Positions 6,885 to 12,739 of a DNA stretch of 12,739 nucleotides are shown here, in pieces; the first letter of the stretch is position 1, and the number at the start of each line of letters is the position of its first letter. A program made the translations under genes and the position numbers. The stretch lies in contig CAZXVH010000135.1 in NCBI GenBank assembly GCA_964643965.1, positions 1-12,739 on the forward strand, written 5' to 3'. The notes beneath the pieces were generated by a model. It saw only the letters and a list, made by a program, of their open reading frames with translations, had not been told where the DNA came from and did no database searches. The DNA is from GCA-2746795 sp964643965 (GTDB lineage: Bacteria > Chloroflexota > Anaerolineae > Promineifilales > Promineifilaceae).

Positions 6885-8699
6885 CTACCAGTTTGGCGAT
6901 ATCTGGGTCATGAGGACGGGGGGGTCTGCGGCGGCCGGATTGGTGTTGGGCCATTTGTCTTCGATGCGGATGTCTTCTGGTAGCTGGGGCGGCAGAGCCA
7001 GGGAGAAGGTGATGGTAGCGCCGTCGCTGCCTGGTTCGTTGAACCATATTTTCTGGTTATGGGCGGCCAGGGCCATCTGGCAGAAGGCGAGGCCGAGACC
7101 GTTGCCGCTGCGTTTGTCTGGACCGGTGACGAATTTGTCGAAGACGGTGTTTGCCAGGTCAGCGGGTAGGCCGGGGCCTTCGTCGCAGACGGAAACGAGC
7201 ATGTGTCGCTGGGCCGGATCATGGGGATTTTGGAGAACGGCCGTTATCCGTATCATGCCCCCATTTGGCGAAAATTTTAAACTATTTTCCACCAGGTTTT
7301 GCAGCACTCGCTCCAGTAAGGTTTCATCGGCCCAGGCGGGCGGCAGATCGACGGGCAGCTTGCGCATGAGGGTGACGTTTTGTAAGGTGGCTCGCGGTGA
7401 TTGGCTTTTTAAGACGCGGTCAATGAGCTTGGGTAGGGAAACGGCCGTGGGTCGGATCGGTATTTTGCTGTTTTCAAAGCGGTTCACGTCCAGGATGTTG
7501 TTGATGAGCTTTAACACTTTTTCTGTGTTTTCATGCAGCAGGTCTAGTAAATGCTCACTGTTTTTATCTTCCAGGGCCAGTTCTTTTTTGAGTAGTTCCA
7601 GGGCAAACAGCGAATTGCTGAGGGGTGAACGCAGATCGTGGACCATGGAATGAATCATTTCATTGCGCAACGTTTCCTGCCGTTTTCGTTCGCTGATGTC
7701 GTGGAAGGTGAGCATTTCGCTGGAGACCATTTTGCGCCAATCCAGGATGGGGGTTAGCTGCACTTCATAATAAGGGGCGCTGCCCGATTCGCCGCTGTGG
7801 ATCTCTATCGGTTTTTGTTGCAGGACCGGATATTTATAGCTGAGTTCGGGAAATACGTCGCTCAGTTTGCTGCCCAGGAGGGTGGGTAACGGCCGTTCTG
7901 CTATGGCGGCCATGGCCGGATTGGCGTCTACAATTACAAGCGCGGTATCCACGATTAAGACGCCATCCTTTAAGCTGCTCAGGGCGAATTGGTTTGCCAG
8001 GGGAGTGCGTTTCACAAATTGGAAGCCCAGCGCATATTTGCCCACGATGATGCCGCATAGAGCAAAAGTAAGCGCCGTGAAATTGATGAAAGTCAGCCTT
8101 GTGAGGTATAACGCGGCGCTAAACCAGGGCAGCGCCAGGCCAGCTAAGAGCAGCAGCGCTTGATGGGGAACCAGTGATGCGATTTCATAACGGGTGGAGG
8201 TGATGAGCAGCAGAGAGCCAACTAAAAACGTGGCGTATAAATAAAAGATGACAAACCAGTACCAAAAGCCAGGCGTTATCATTAGCAGCGATAGCTGGGC
8301 ATGGTTTACGATGTTGACCTGCGCCCACAGCAGATGATGGAAGGCGTTGGTCAGAGCCAGGAGAAAGAGGGTGAAGGGGAAAAGCATCAACAAGAGCCAA
8401 TGACGGGGGGTAAGCCATGTTTGTTTGTTGGTGTAGCGTAAGGCGAAGACAAGCCAGGCGACCGGCAAGAGGCCCACCCCTAAATATTGCCACGTGAGCC
8501 ACATCTCTTTTGTGGCCAAATCGGGGCTGCTGATTTGCAGCAAGTAGGTTAACGACCACAAGATGACAGTCAGCATAAACACGGAAAAAGCCACCGATCC
8601 GGGGACCGGCCGTCTTTTCCAGGCAAATAAAGCAAATATCGTGGCGGCAGCGGCGGCCACTAATAAGGAAACGGAAACGGCCGTTACATACCCATACAT
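6885..8699 (-). CDS. 7TM-PAS sensor histidine kinase (orphan)
   Basis: The 604-residue protein has seven hydrophobic segments between about residues 5 and 223, the layout of the histidine-kinase N-terminal 7TM family. A PAS domain (about 235-340) ends TFHDISERKRQ. The HisKA domain carries the H-box MVHDLRSPLSN with phosphoacceptor His354. The HATPase domain has the N-box NLVENSLKFSPNGG (Asn472), the G1 box DEGPGLP (506-512), the F box VFDKF (519-523) and the G2 box SGNGLGLAFC (531-540). All key residues are present, so it should be an active inner-membrane kinase that senses through its 7TM and PAS parts. A tail of about 30 residues follows the ATPase domain. No receiver-domain gene lies nearby, so the partner regulator is elsewhere. 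GAGAG about 10 nt before the ATG is the likely ribosome site. Confidence 0.95.
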   Translation of the reverse strand: MYGYVTAVSVSLLVAAAAATIFALFAWKRRPVPGSVAFSVFMLTVILWSLTYLLQISSPDLATKEMWLTWQYLGVGLLPVAWLVFALRYTNKQTWLTPRHWLLLMLFPFTLFLLALTNAFHHLLWAQVNIVNHAQLSLLMITPGFWYWFVIFYLYATFLVGSLLLITSTRYEIASLVPHQALLLLAGLALPWFSAALYLTRLTFINFTALTFALCGIIVGKYALGFQFVKRTPLANQFALSSLKDGVLIVDTALVIVDANPAMAAIAERPLPTLLGSKLSDVFPELSYKYPVLQQKPIEIHSGESGSAPYYEVQLTPILDWRKMVSSEMLTFHDISERKRQETLRNEMIHSMVHDLRSPLSNSLFALELLKKELALEDKNSEHLLDLLHENTEKVLKLINNILDVNRFENSKIPIRPTAVSLPKLIDRVLKSQSPRATLQNVTLMRKLPVDLPPAWADETLLERVLQNLVENSLKFSPNGGMIRITAVLQNPHDPAQRHMLVSVCDEGPGLPADLANTVFDKFVTGPDKRSGNGLGLAFCQMALAAHNQKIWFNEPGSDGATITFSLALPPQLPEDIRIEDKWPNTNPAAADPPVLMTQISPNW

Positions 8700-8764
8700 C
8701 TTCTTATGACTCTCTTTCTAATTTGCAAAGCTCACCTGAATATGTTTGTGTTCATGCTAAAACC

Positions 8765-8792
8765 ATTGTAGATTTTAGGCAGAATTCGTCTA
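8765..8792 (-). promoter_or_regulatory. Possible promoter for the histidine kinase
   Basis: On the minus strand TACAAT (8770-8765; 5/6 match to TATAAT) is preceded by TAGACG (8792-8787; 4/6 match to TTGACA) with a 16-nt spacer. It would give a leader of about 60 nt before the ATG at 8699. Supported only by pattern and position. Confidence 0.35.
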
Positions 8793-8857
8793 TGGTACAT
8801 ATCGCCCAAGTACCCTGGTCTGGGATGGGTATTTGAGGGAACCTTATGGGCGAGACG

Positions 8858-8880
8858 GGTTCAATCTCGGAGTTTGAACC
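8858..8880. promoter_or_regulatory. Inverted repeat ggttcaa / ttgaacc overlapping the nth -35
   Basis: Perfect 7-bp arms at 8858-8864 and 8874-8880 are separated by 9 nt. The right arm contains the putative -35 of nth, so the repeat is placed like a repressor site. It is not part of a tRNA: the apparent TTCAA loop has no proper 5-bp stem. Confidence 0.4.
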
Positions 8881-8902
8881 AATCTGGAAACGCTTGTATC
8901 AT
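8874..8902 (+). promoter_or_regulatory. Candidate sigma70-type promoter for nth
   Basis: TTGAAC (8874-8879) and TATCAT (8897-8902) are separated by exactly 17 nt, matching 4/6 and 5/6 of the consensus. Transcription would begin near 8909, about 50 nt before the nth start. Between them and the gene lies a nested inverted repeat: GTTTG/CAAAC (8913-8917, 8938-8942) around CTTTA-a-TAAAG (8924-8934). Confidence 0.45.
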
Positions 8903-8960
8903 CAGCCATGCTGTTTGAGATTGCTTTAATAAAGAAACAAACTTTGATGAGACGCAAATC

Positions 8961-9602
8961 ATGATCTCCCCCGATACGATTCACGAACTAATTCGACGCT
9001 TGCGGGCGGCCCACCCCGATGCCCATTGTGAACTGAACTACCAAACGCCGATGCAGCTGTTGGTAGCCACCATCCTCTCCGCCCAATGCACCGACGTGCG
9101 CGTCAACCAGGTTACGCCGGCGTTGTTCGCCCGCTACCCCACCGCCGCCGATTTTGCCGCCGCCGACCGGTCAGAATTGGAAGAAATGATTCATTCGACC
9201 GGCTTCTACCGGCAAAAAGCCCGCTACATTCAGGAATCAGCCCACACCATTCTGCACACATACGGCGGCGAAATTCCGGATGAGATGAATGACCTGACCA
9301 GGCTTCCCGGAGTGGCCCGCAAAACGGCCAATGTGGTGCTGGGTGAGGTGTATGGCAAGGCTGAAGGCATCACGGTTGATACCCACGTGAAGCGCGTTTC
9401 CGGCCGGCTGGGCCTGACGGCCGCATCTAATCCGGTTAAAGTGGAACAAGACCTGATGAAAATTATCCCCAAAGAGAACTGGATTGAGATTTCCCACCTG
9501 CTCGTTTTTCACGGACGTCGAGTCTGTTTTGCCCGTCGCCCGGATTGTGAGCATTGTACGCTGAATGACATATGTCCCTCGGCAATGCTGCCTGAGGCGT
9601 GA
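8961..9602 (+). CDS. nth: Endonuclease III (DNA glycosylase/AP lyase)
   Basis: Base-excision repair enzyme that removes oxidised pyrimidines and nicks the abasic site. The 213-residue length fits the family. The helix-hairpin-helix LPGVARKTANVV (115-126) holds the catalytic Lys121, and VDTHVKRV (139-146) holds the catalytic Asp140. The C-terminal [4Fe-4S] loop is intact: Cys189-x6-Cys196-x2-Cys199-x5-Cys205. The N-terminal part has the usual LLVATILSAQCTD (33-45). The ATG at 8961 has only a weak Shine-Dalgarno, but homology begins close behind it. The SDR gene follows 37 bp later on the same strand and is probably cotranscribed. Confidence 0.97.
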   Translation: MISPDTIHELIRRLRAAHPDAHCELNYQTPMQLLVATILSAQCTDVRVNQVTPALFARYPTAADFAAADRSELEEMIHSTGFYRQKARYIQESAHTILHTYGGEIPDEMNDLTRLPGVARKTANVVLGEVYGKAEGITVDTHVKRVSGRLGLTAASNPVKVEQDLMKIIPKENWIEISHLLVFHGRRVCFARRPDCEHCTLNDICPSAMLPEA

Positions 9603-9639
9603 AAGCGAAGGCTGTGGGGCGATTTACAAGGAGTGAATG

Positions 9640-10374
9640 ATGGAACTAAAGGGAAAAACAGCGGTGGTAACGGGGGGAGCGGTGCGCCTGGGGCGGGCGT
9701 TACTCTTGGCGTTGGCGGCAGCGGGCTGCCAGGTGTTTATCCATTACGGCCGTTCTGCCGGCCCGGCCATTCAAACCAGAGAAGAGGCTGAAGCCTATGG
9801 CGTAAAAGTGGCCAGCTACAGCGCCAATCTGGCTGAAATGGAGGCGCCAAAACGGGTGATGGAAACGGCCGTTGCCACCCTCGGCCCTGTCGATATTCTC
9901 ATCAACAGCGCCGCCATCTTCCCGGAAGCAGACAGCTTCAGCCACACCGACCCGGCGCTATGGGATCAACTCATGAACGTCAATCTACGCGCCCCCTTTT
10001 TACTCAGCCAGGCGTTTGCGGCGCAGCTGTCAGCTGAACAACCTGGCAAAATCATCAACATCCTGGATGCCCGGGTGCGCCGCCCGGCCACTGACCATTT
10101 TGTCTACCGCCTGGCCAAAGGGGGCTTGTGGCAGATGACAGAAATGTTGGCCCTGGAATTAGCGCCCCAGGTCACGGTCAACGGGGTGGCGCTGGGCGCC
10201 ATTCTGCCGCCGCCGGGCGAGGGCGCCGCTTACCTGGATAAAATCGCCCGGGAGCGCGTCCCTTTGAGGCGGGCGGGCAGCGCCGAAATTGTGGCCGAAA
10301 ACGTCTGCCATCTGCTGCGCCAGGATTTTCTGACGGGGGTCATTGTGCCCATTGATGGCGGGGAATTTCTGTAA
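9640..10374 (+). CDS. SDR-family oxidoreductase, pteridine-reductase (PTR1/FolM)-like
   Basis: Short-chain dehydrogenase of 244 residues. AAGGAG at 9628-9633 is 6 nt before the ATG at 9640, which is better spaced than the adjoining ATG at 9637 (3 nt). The cofactor motif is VTGGAVRLGRA; its TGxxxRLG form, with Arg16, is typical of NADPH-dependent pteridine reductases. NSAA (89-92) and NVNLRAPF follow. The site where most SDRs have catalytic Ser carries Asp143 (IINILDARV), with Tyr156 and Lys160 in VYRLAKGG. Asp-x12-Tyr-x3-Lys has the same spacing as the Asp181/Tyr194/Lys198 triad of Leishmania PTR1. A role in reducing dihydropterins or a related carbonyl is plausible, but the substrate is not proven. 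The C-terminal GVIVPIDGGEFL is a normal SDR ending. Confidence 0.85.
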   Translation: MELKGKTAVVTGGAVRLGRALLLALAAAGCQVFIHYGRSAGPAIQTREEAEAYGVKVASYSANLAEMEAPKRVMETAVATLGPVDILINSAAIFPEADSFSHTDPALWDQLMNVNLRAPFLLSQAFAAQLSAEQPGKIINILDARVRRPATDHFVYRLAKGGLWQMTEMLALELAPQVTVNGVALGAILPPPGEGAAYLDKIARERVPLRRAGSAEIVAENVCHLLRQDFLTGVIVPIDGGEFL

Positions 10375-10409
10375 AGTGTGGGGCGGTTTATTGCCGGTTA
10401 AGGCGTTAA

Positions 10410-10478
10410 GGGGTGGTCAGTAGCGGGTGGCAAGTCGTTTCTTGCCAAGAAAACGCACCACTTGCCACCCGCCACTTG
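10410..10478. repeat. Inverted heptamer arrays forming a hairpin between convergent genes
   Basis: Read on the minus strand, the left side holds units cgacttg, ccacccg, ctactga and ccacccc (10437-10410). The right side on the plus strand holds ccacttg, ccacccg, ccacttg (10458-10478). Together they give a perfect 13-bp inverted repeat at 10423-10435 and 10460-10472, with an imperfect inner stem (cgtttctt / aagaaaacg). It sits between the SDR stop at 10374 and the PPOX stop at 10511. There is no U-tract on either side, so it is not a classical intrinsic terminator, but it could stop or stabilise both transcripts. Confidence 0.8.
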
Positions 10479-10510
10479 CCCCAGACAATAATGCCAAAGC
10501 CCGGTAATAT

Positions 10511-10921
10511 TTACGCGGTGGTCACATGGGTGGGCGTGATTTTGCAGATAACCCGCGTTTCTTTTTGCGCCAGATCGGCCGGGGCTGCGCTGCCGTAATA
10601 AGAGTCGGCGCCGGTATACAGCCTGGCTAACTGGTTGATGTGGGCGACCGCCCCTTCTTCCGTCATTTCCACTGTGCCGCGCACTTCCAAATAACGATAG
10701 GCATTGTTGGGATCGATGACCAGGAGGGTAGCCCGGGGGCGGGCTGACAAGTTTTTATCTTTTTGCCGGCCACGAGCGGTATTGACCAGCACATGTTCCC
10801 CATCGTAATTACACCACACTACCGATAGCTGTGGCTGTCCATCCGGCATGATGGTGGCGATGGTGGCCGGTATGGCTTTTTCCAGTAAATCTTTGTGACT
10901 GTCAGGGATTTGGGTAGACAT
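10511..10921 (-). CDS. PPOX-class flavoprotein, probable F420-dependent (Rv1155-like) oxidoreductase
   Basis: The ATG at 10921 is chosen because AGGAG lies 7 nt upstream; the frame is open further up, but those 25 codons cover the promoter region. The 136-residue protein has the split-barrel fold of the pyridoxamine-phosphate-oxidase superfamily. Features are IATIMPDGQPQLSVVWCNYDGEHVLVNT (21-48), GRQKDKNLSARPRATLLVIDP (51-71), YRYLEVRGTVE (75-85) and an ending with KETRVICKITPTHV (120-133). This is the pattern of small Rv1155-like proteins that bind F420 or FMN. The substrate cannot be read from the sequence. It diverges from the GbsR-type regulator across 186 bp, so that regulator may control it. 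Confidence 0.88.
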   Translation of the reverse strand: MSTQIPDSHKDLLEKAIPATIATIMPDGQPQLSVVWCNYDGEHVLVNTARGRQKDKNLSARPRATLLVIDPNNAYRYLEVRGTVEMTEEGAVAHINQLARLYTGADSYYGSAAPADLAQKETRVICKITPTHVTTA

Positions 10922-10970
10922 TGTTTTGCTCCTTGTAAAATCGCGTGATGTTTTTATGAATGAGGCCGGT

Positions 10971-10976
10971 ATTATA
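10971..10976 (-). promoter_or_regulatory. Possible -10 box for the PPOX gene
   Basis: Perfect TATAAT on the minus strand, about 50 nt before the PPOX ATG, immediately next to a copy of the AACGGCCGTT palindrome (10976-10985). No convincing -35 is found at 16-18 nt (GAGGTG at 17 nt), so an activator or an overlapping site may be needed. Confidence 0.4.
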
Positions 10977-11035
10977 ACGGCCGTTTCCCTTTTCACCTCG
11001 CCTTTCTCCCCAAAATAACAAACTTCTAAGCAAGA

Positions 11036-11064
11036 TTGACAAGGCTTTTGTTTTTTTATACAAT
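11036..11064 (+). promoter_or_regulatory. Near-consensus sigma70-type promoter of the gbsR-like gene
   Basis: A perfect TTGACA (11036-11041), a 17-nt T-rich spacer and TACAAT (11059-11064, 5/6) make this the strongest promoter in the window. Transcription would start near 11071, inside the palindrome that follows. The TTG of the -35 box is also the first possible start codon of the open frame, so an automatic gene call could wrongly begin there. Confidence 0.8.
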
Positions 11065-11090
11065 ACGTTTAGTTCGTACTAAACGTTTAA
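11065..11090. promoter_or_regulatory. Operator-like palindrome at the gbsR-like promoter
   Basis: Perfect 9-bp arms ACGTTTAGT (11065-11073) and ACTAAACGT (11078-11086) with a 4-nt centre begin directly after the -10. A second perfect palindrome, TAAACGTTTA (11080-11089), overlaps the right arm, giving three half-sites. A repressor bound here would block the promoter. Autoregulation by the downstream winged-helix protein is the simplest reading. Confidence 0.7.
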
Positions 11091-11107
11091 TACACAAGGT
11101 GGTATGC

Positions 11108-11650
11108 ATGAACCAAGAATTGATTGAGGCTAGAAAACATTTTATCCAGGGCATGAGCCGCGTCACCCATTTCTGGGGATTTCCCAAAGCGATGGGCGCC
11201 ATTTACGGCGCCATTTATCTGTCGTCCGAAGCGGTTTCTCTGGATGATTTGGTGATGCAGGTGGGGGTCAGCAAAGGAGCCGTTAGTACCAATGTGCGGC
11301 TGTTAGAGCGGCTCAACATGGTTCACCGGCAAGTGCAAGTGGGCGACCGCAAGGATTATTACATTGCCGAAGCCGATTTCTGGAAGGTGATGAAAAGCAT
11401 CATGCAGGAGCGCGAGAAAAACGAGTTTGCCCTGGCGCTGCGCACCGTGGGCGAAAGCCTCGACATGGTAAACGGTGCGGAAATTTCGGCCGACGAAGCG
11501 GAATTAGCGGCGTTTTACCAGGAACGGATGCGTTCTATGAAAGGGTTTTTTGATCAACTGGACAGTCTGGTAGCCATGTTGATTTCGTTGGACGCCTTGC
11601 GCTTAAGCGCCCTGATGCGCTTCTTTGGCAATAACAAGAATGGCAAGTGA
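11108..11650 (+). CDS. GbsR/MarR-family transcriptional regulator
   Basis: The start is the ATG at 11108, with AAGGTGG at 11096-11102. Earlier in-frame codons fall inside the promoter and operator and would be untranscribed. The 180-residue protein has a winged helix-turn-helix at about residues 20-90. Its motifs are typical of the GbsR branch (COG1510): GFPKAMGAIYGAIYLS (24-39), SLDDLVMQVGVSKGAVSTNVRLLERLNMV (44-72), and GDRKDYYIAEADFWKVM (79-95). The C-terminal half is helical and likely forms the dimer. The next gene begins 8 bp downstream, so the two form an operon. The regulated genes are probably this operon and possibly the divergent PPOX gene. The ligand is unknown; a betaine/choline link cannot be assumed. 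Confidence 0.93.
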   Translation: MNQELIEARKHFIQGMSRVTHFWGFPKAMGAIYGAIYLSSEAVSLDDLVMQVGVSKGAVSTNVRLLERLNMVHRQVQVGDRKDYYIAEADFWKVMKSIMQEREKNEFALALRTVGESLDMVNGAEISADEAELAAFYQERMRSMKGFFDQLDSLVAMLISLDALRLSALMRFFGNNKNGK

Positions 11651-11658
11651 GGTGAGAG

Positions 11659-12597
11659 ATGGACAAAGAAATTCACGCTGTAACGGGAGCTTTTGGTTAT
11701 TCGGGAAAATATATTGCCCATCGTTTGTTGGATCAGGGAGAAAAGGTCATCACCCTGACAAACTCGCTTCATCGAGAAAATCCGTTTGGGGCGCAGGTAG
11801 AGGCGTTTCCCTTTAACTTTGATGCCCCACAAAAATTGGCGGCTTCGCTGGCCGGCGTGAAGGTTCTCTACAATACCTACTGGGTGCGTTTTAATCATGA
11901 GACATTTGCCCATGAAACGGCCGTTGCCAATACCCGCATCCTTTTCCAGGCCGCGCAGGCAGCCGGGGTGGAGCGCATTGTGCATGTGAGCATCACCAAT
12001 CCCTCGTTGGCTTCGCCGTTGGAGTATTTCCAGGGCAAAGCGCAGTTAGAGCAGGCGCTTATCGACTCTGATATCTCTTACGCCATTTTGCGGCCGACGG
12101 TGCTGTTTGGCAAAGAAGATATTCTCATCAACAATATCGCCTGGATGCTGCGCAAGTTCCCCGTCTTTGGTCTGTTTGGTGATGGTCAATACCGGCTCCA
12201 ACCGATTTATGTGGATGATCTGGCGCAGTTGGCTGTGGCCCAGGGGCAGCGCCGTGAGAATGTGATCATCGACGCCATTGGCCCGGAAACGTTTACTTAC
12301 CGGCAGTTGGTGGCTGAAATTGGCGCGATTATTGGTAAGAAACGGCCGTTAATAGCCATGCCCCCAGCGCTTGGTTATGCTGCTGGCGCTGTCGTCGGCA
12401 AACTGGTGGATGACGTGATCGTCACCCGCGAAGAAATCGAAGGGTTGATGGCGGATTTACTTTATGTGGATTCCCCAGCGGCCGGTCAAACCCGCCTCAC
12501 AGAATGGGCAGCCCGCCACAAAGAGACGCTCGGCTCACATTACGCCAGCGAACTGGCCCGCCGCCGTGACCGGCAGGCGGCGTACAGTGGACAGTGA
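11659..12597 (+). CDS. NmrA-like / atypical SDR NAD(P)-binding protein
   Basis: The 312-residue protein is a Rossmann-fold member of the extended/atypical SDR group. The N-terminal motif is VTGAFGYSGKYIA (8-20), the TGxxGxxG pattern. VERIVHVSITNP (104-115) and EYFQGKAQLEQAL (122-134, with Tyr123 and Lys127 in YxxxK spacing) follow, then YAILRPTVLFG (141-151) and the IYVDDLAQL (183-191) seen in NDUFA9/NmrA-like proteins. It binds NAD(P) and may be an oxidoreductase or a redox-sensing protein. It starts 8 bp after the regulator, with GAGGTGA just ahead of the ATG. The last four residues (YSGQ) and the stop are encoded by the heptamer array that follows, so its C-terminus was probably reshaped by repeat growth. 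Confidence 0.9.
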   Translation: MDKEIHAVTGAFGYSGKYIAHRLLDQGEKVITLTNSLHRENPFGAQVEAFPFNFDAPQKLAASLAGVKVLYNTYWVRFNHETFAHETAVANTRILFQAAQAAGVERIVHVSITNPSLASPLEYFQGKAQLEQALIDSDISYAILRPTVLFGKEDILINNIAWMLRKFPVFGLFGDGQYRLQPIYVDDLAQLAVAQGQRRENVIIDAIGPETFTYRQLVAEIGAIIGKKRPLIAMPPALGYAAGAVVGKLVDDVIVTREEIEGLMADLLYVDSPAAGQTRLTEWAARHKETLGSHYASELARRRDRQAAYSGQ

Positions 12598-12638
12598 ACA
12601 GTGGATAGTGGGTAGTGGACAGTGGACAGTGGGTAGTG
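12583..12638. repeat. Heptamer tandem array (eight units, gacagtg type)
   Basis: Units at 12583 tacagtg, 12590 gacagtg, 12597 aacagtg, 12604 gatagtg, 12611 ggtagtg, 12618 gacagtg, 12625 gacagtg and 12632 ggtagtg. The first two contain the last codons of the preceding gene; the stop TGA (12595-12597) straddles units two and three. The same core, acagtg, makes up the array at 1207-1241. Confidence 0.95.
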
Positions 12639-12651
12639 ACGACCACTGTCC
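12624..12651. terminator. Hairpin between convergent genes
   Basis: ggacagtgg (12624-12632) pairs perfectly with ccactgtcc (12643-12651) across a 10-nt loop. The right arm is an inverted heptamer unit. It lies 26 bp after the plus-strand stop and 5 bp after the minus-strand stop, so it could act on both transcripts. No U-tract follows in either direction, so termination is not certain. Confidence 0.45.
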
Positions 12652-12656
12652 ATTGA

Positions 12657-12739
12657 TTACCGTTGTAACACCTCTTTCAGTGCCGCCAACAGCAGCAGCA
12701 CATTTTCTGGGCGGCTGTTATAGCCCATCAAGCCCACGC
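12657..12739 (-). CDS. C-terminal end of a class V (alanine-glyoxylate-type) aminotransferase
   Basis: Only the last 26 codons and the TAA stop lie in the window; the gene continues beyond the right edge. The residues VGLMGYNSRPENV followed by LLLLAALKEVLQR match the usual ending of PLP-dependent class V aminotransferases of the alanine-glyoxylate / serine-pyruvate type, where '(R)IGLMG...R.ENV..LL.AL' closes the small domain. The substrate cannot be told from this piece. Confidence 0.65.
   Translation of the reverse strand, partial: VGLMGYNSRPENVLLLLAALKEVLQR

Larger units (their letters stand above)
246..12350. repeat. Highly iterated palindrome AACGGCCGTT, 15 dispersed copies
   Basis: Exact copies start at 246, 1023, 1061, 1350, 2081, 2980, 3973, 5705, 7236, 7888, 8676, 9864, 10976, 11916 and 12341. 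The inner ACGGCCGT also occurs near 3024, 7441 and 9747. In coding regions it is read in all three phases: Thr-Ala-Val at 9864 and 11916, Arg-Pro-Leu at 12341, Asn-Gly-Arg at 2980. One copy is intergenic (10976). The copy at 2079-2092 extends to a perfect 14-bp palindrome. Confidence 0.95.

Noticed and set aside
6622..7047. Minus-strand frame with repeated VAELVEAPP and DCGLRIA
   Set aside because: It overlaps the 3' end of the histidine kinase in another frame, is built from the 27-bp and 7-bp repeats, and has no fold or start signal.
6885..8699. Two-component pair at the histidine kinase
   Set aside because: No receiver-domain or output regulator gene is adjacent on either side; nth and the debranching enzyme flank it, so it is described as an orphan kinase.
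8855..8885. Possible tRNA remnant because of gggttcaatctc
   Set aside because: The TTCAA loop lacks a 5-bp T-stem and no acceptor or anticodon arm can be built around it.
10922..10996. N-terminal extension of the PPOX protein
   Set aside because: The ATG at 10921 has AGGAG at ideal spacing and starts where PPOX homology begins; the extension would cover a TATAAT box.

Overview
The window (12,739 bp) looks like ordinary chromosome from a member of the Chloroflexota, probably an Anaerolineae/Caldilineae-type bacterium. This is inference from gene families and style: a caspase-like protein with a Thr/Pro/Ser stalk, a 7TM-type sensor kinase, a GbsR-type regulator beside an F420-type PPOX protein, and heptamer repeats between genes. 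No rRNA, tRNA, CRISPR, transposase or phage gene was seen.

Layout. Positions 1-6629 hold a minus-strand block read right to left: glycogen debranching enzyme, then a protein fusing two cyclic-nucleotide-binding domains to a NAD(P)HX-epimerase-like domain (4-bp ATGA overlap), then rpiA (2-bp gap), then a zinc-ribbon membrane protein (23-bp gap). After a 60-bp gap with heptamer repeats comes a caspase-like membrane protein that runs off the left edge. Positions 6630-6884 are a repeat-rich spacer. A minus-strand 7TM-PAS histidine kinase follows (6885-8699) with no response regulator beside it. Across a 261-bp divergent spacer lie plus-strand nth (endonuclease III) and a pteridine-reductase-like SDR. 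A minus-strand PPOX flavoprotein converges on the SDR. It diverges from a GbsR/MarR regulator and an NmrA-like NAD(P)-binding protein, which have a clear sigma70-type promoter and operator. The last 83 bp are the C-terminal end of a minus-strand class V aminotransferase.

How the genes may work together (inference). The first block links glycogen breakdown, pentose-phosphate interconversion and repair of hydrated NAD(P)H. A cyclic-nucleotide sensor is built into the repair protein, which suggests a carbon-store/redox module responding to a second messenger. The GbsR - SDR - PPOX cluster looks like a small, autoregulated redox unit.

Two sequence-level signals run through the window. The palindrome AACGGCCGTT occurs 15 times, in all three codon phases and in spacers, so it resembles the cyanobacterial HIP1 type of iterated palindrome. 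Arrays of 7-bp units sit next to stop codons in four intergenic spacers; at the two convergent junctions they are inverted and form hairpins. Neither signal is explained by the encoded proteins.
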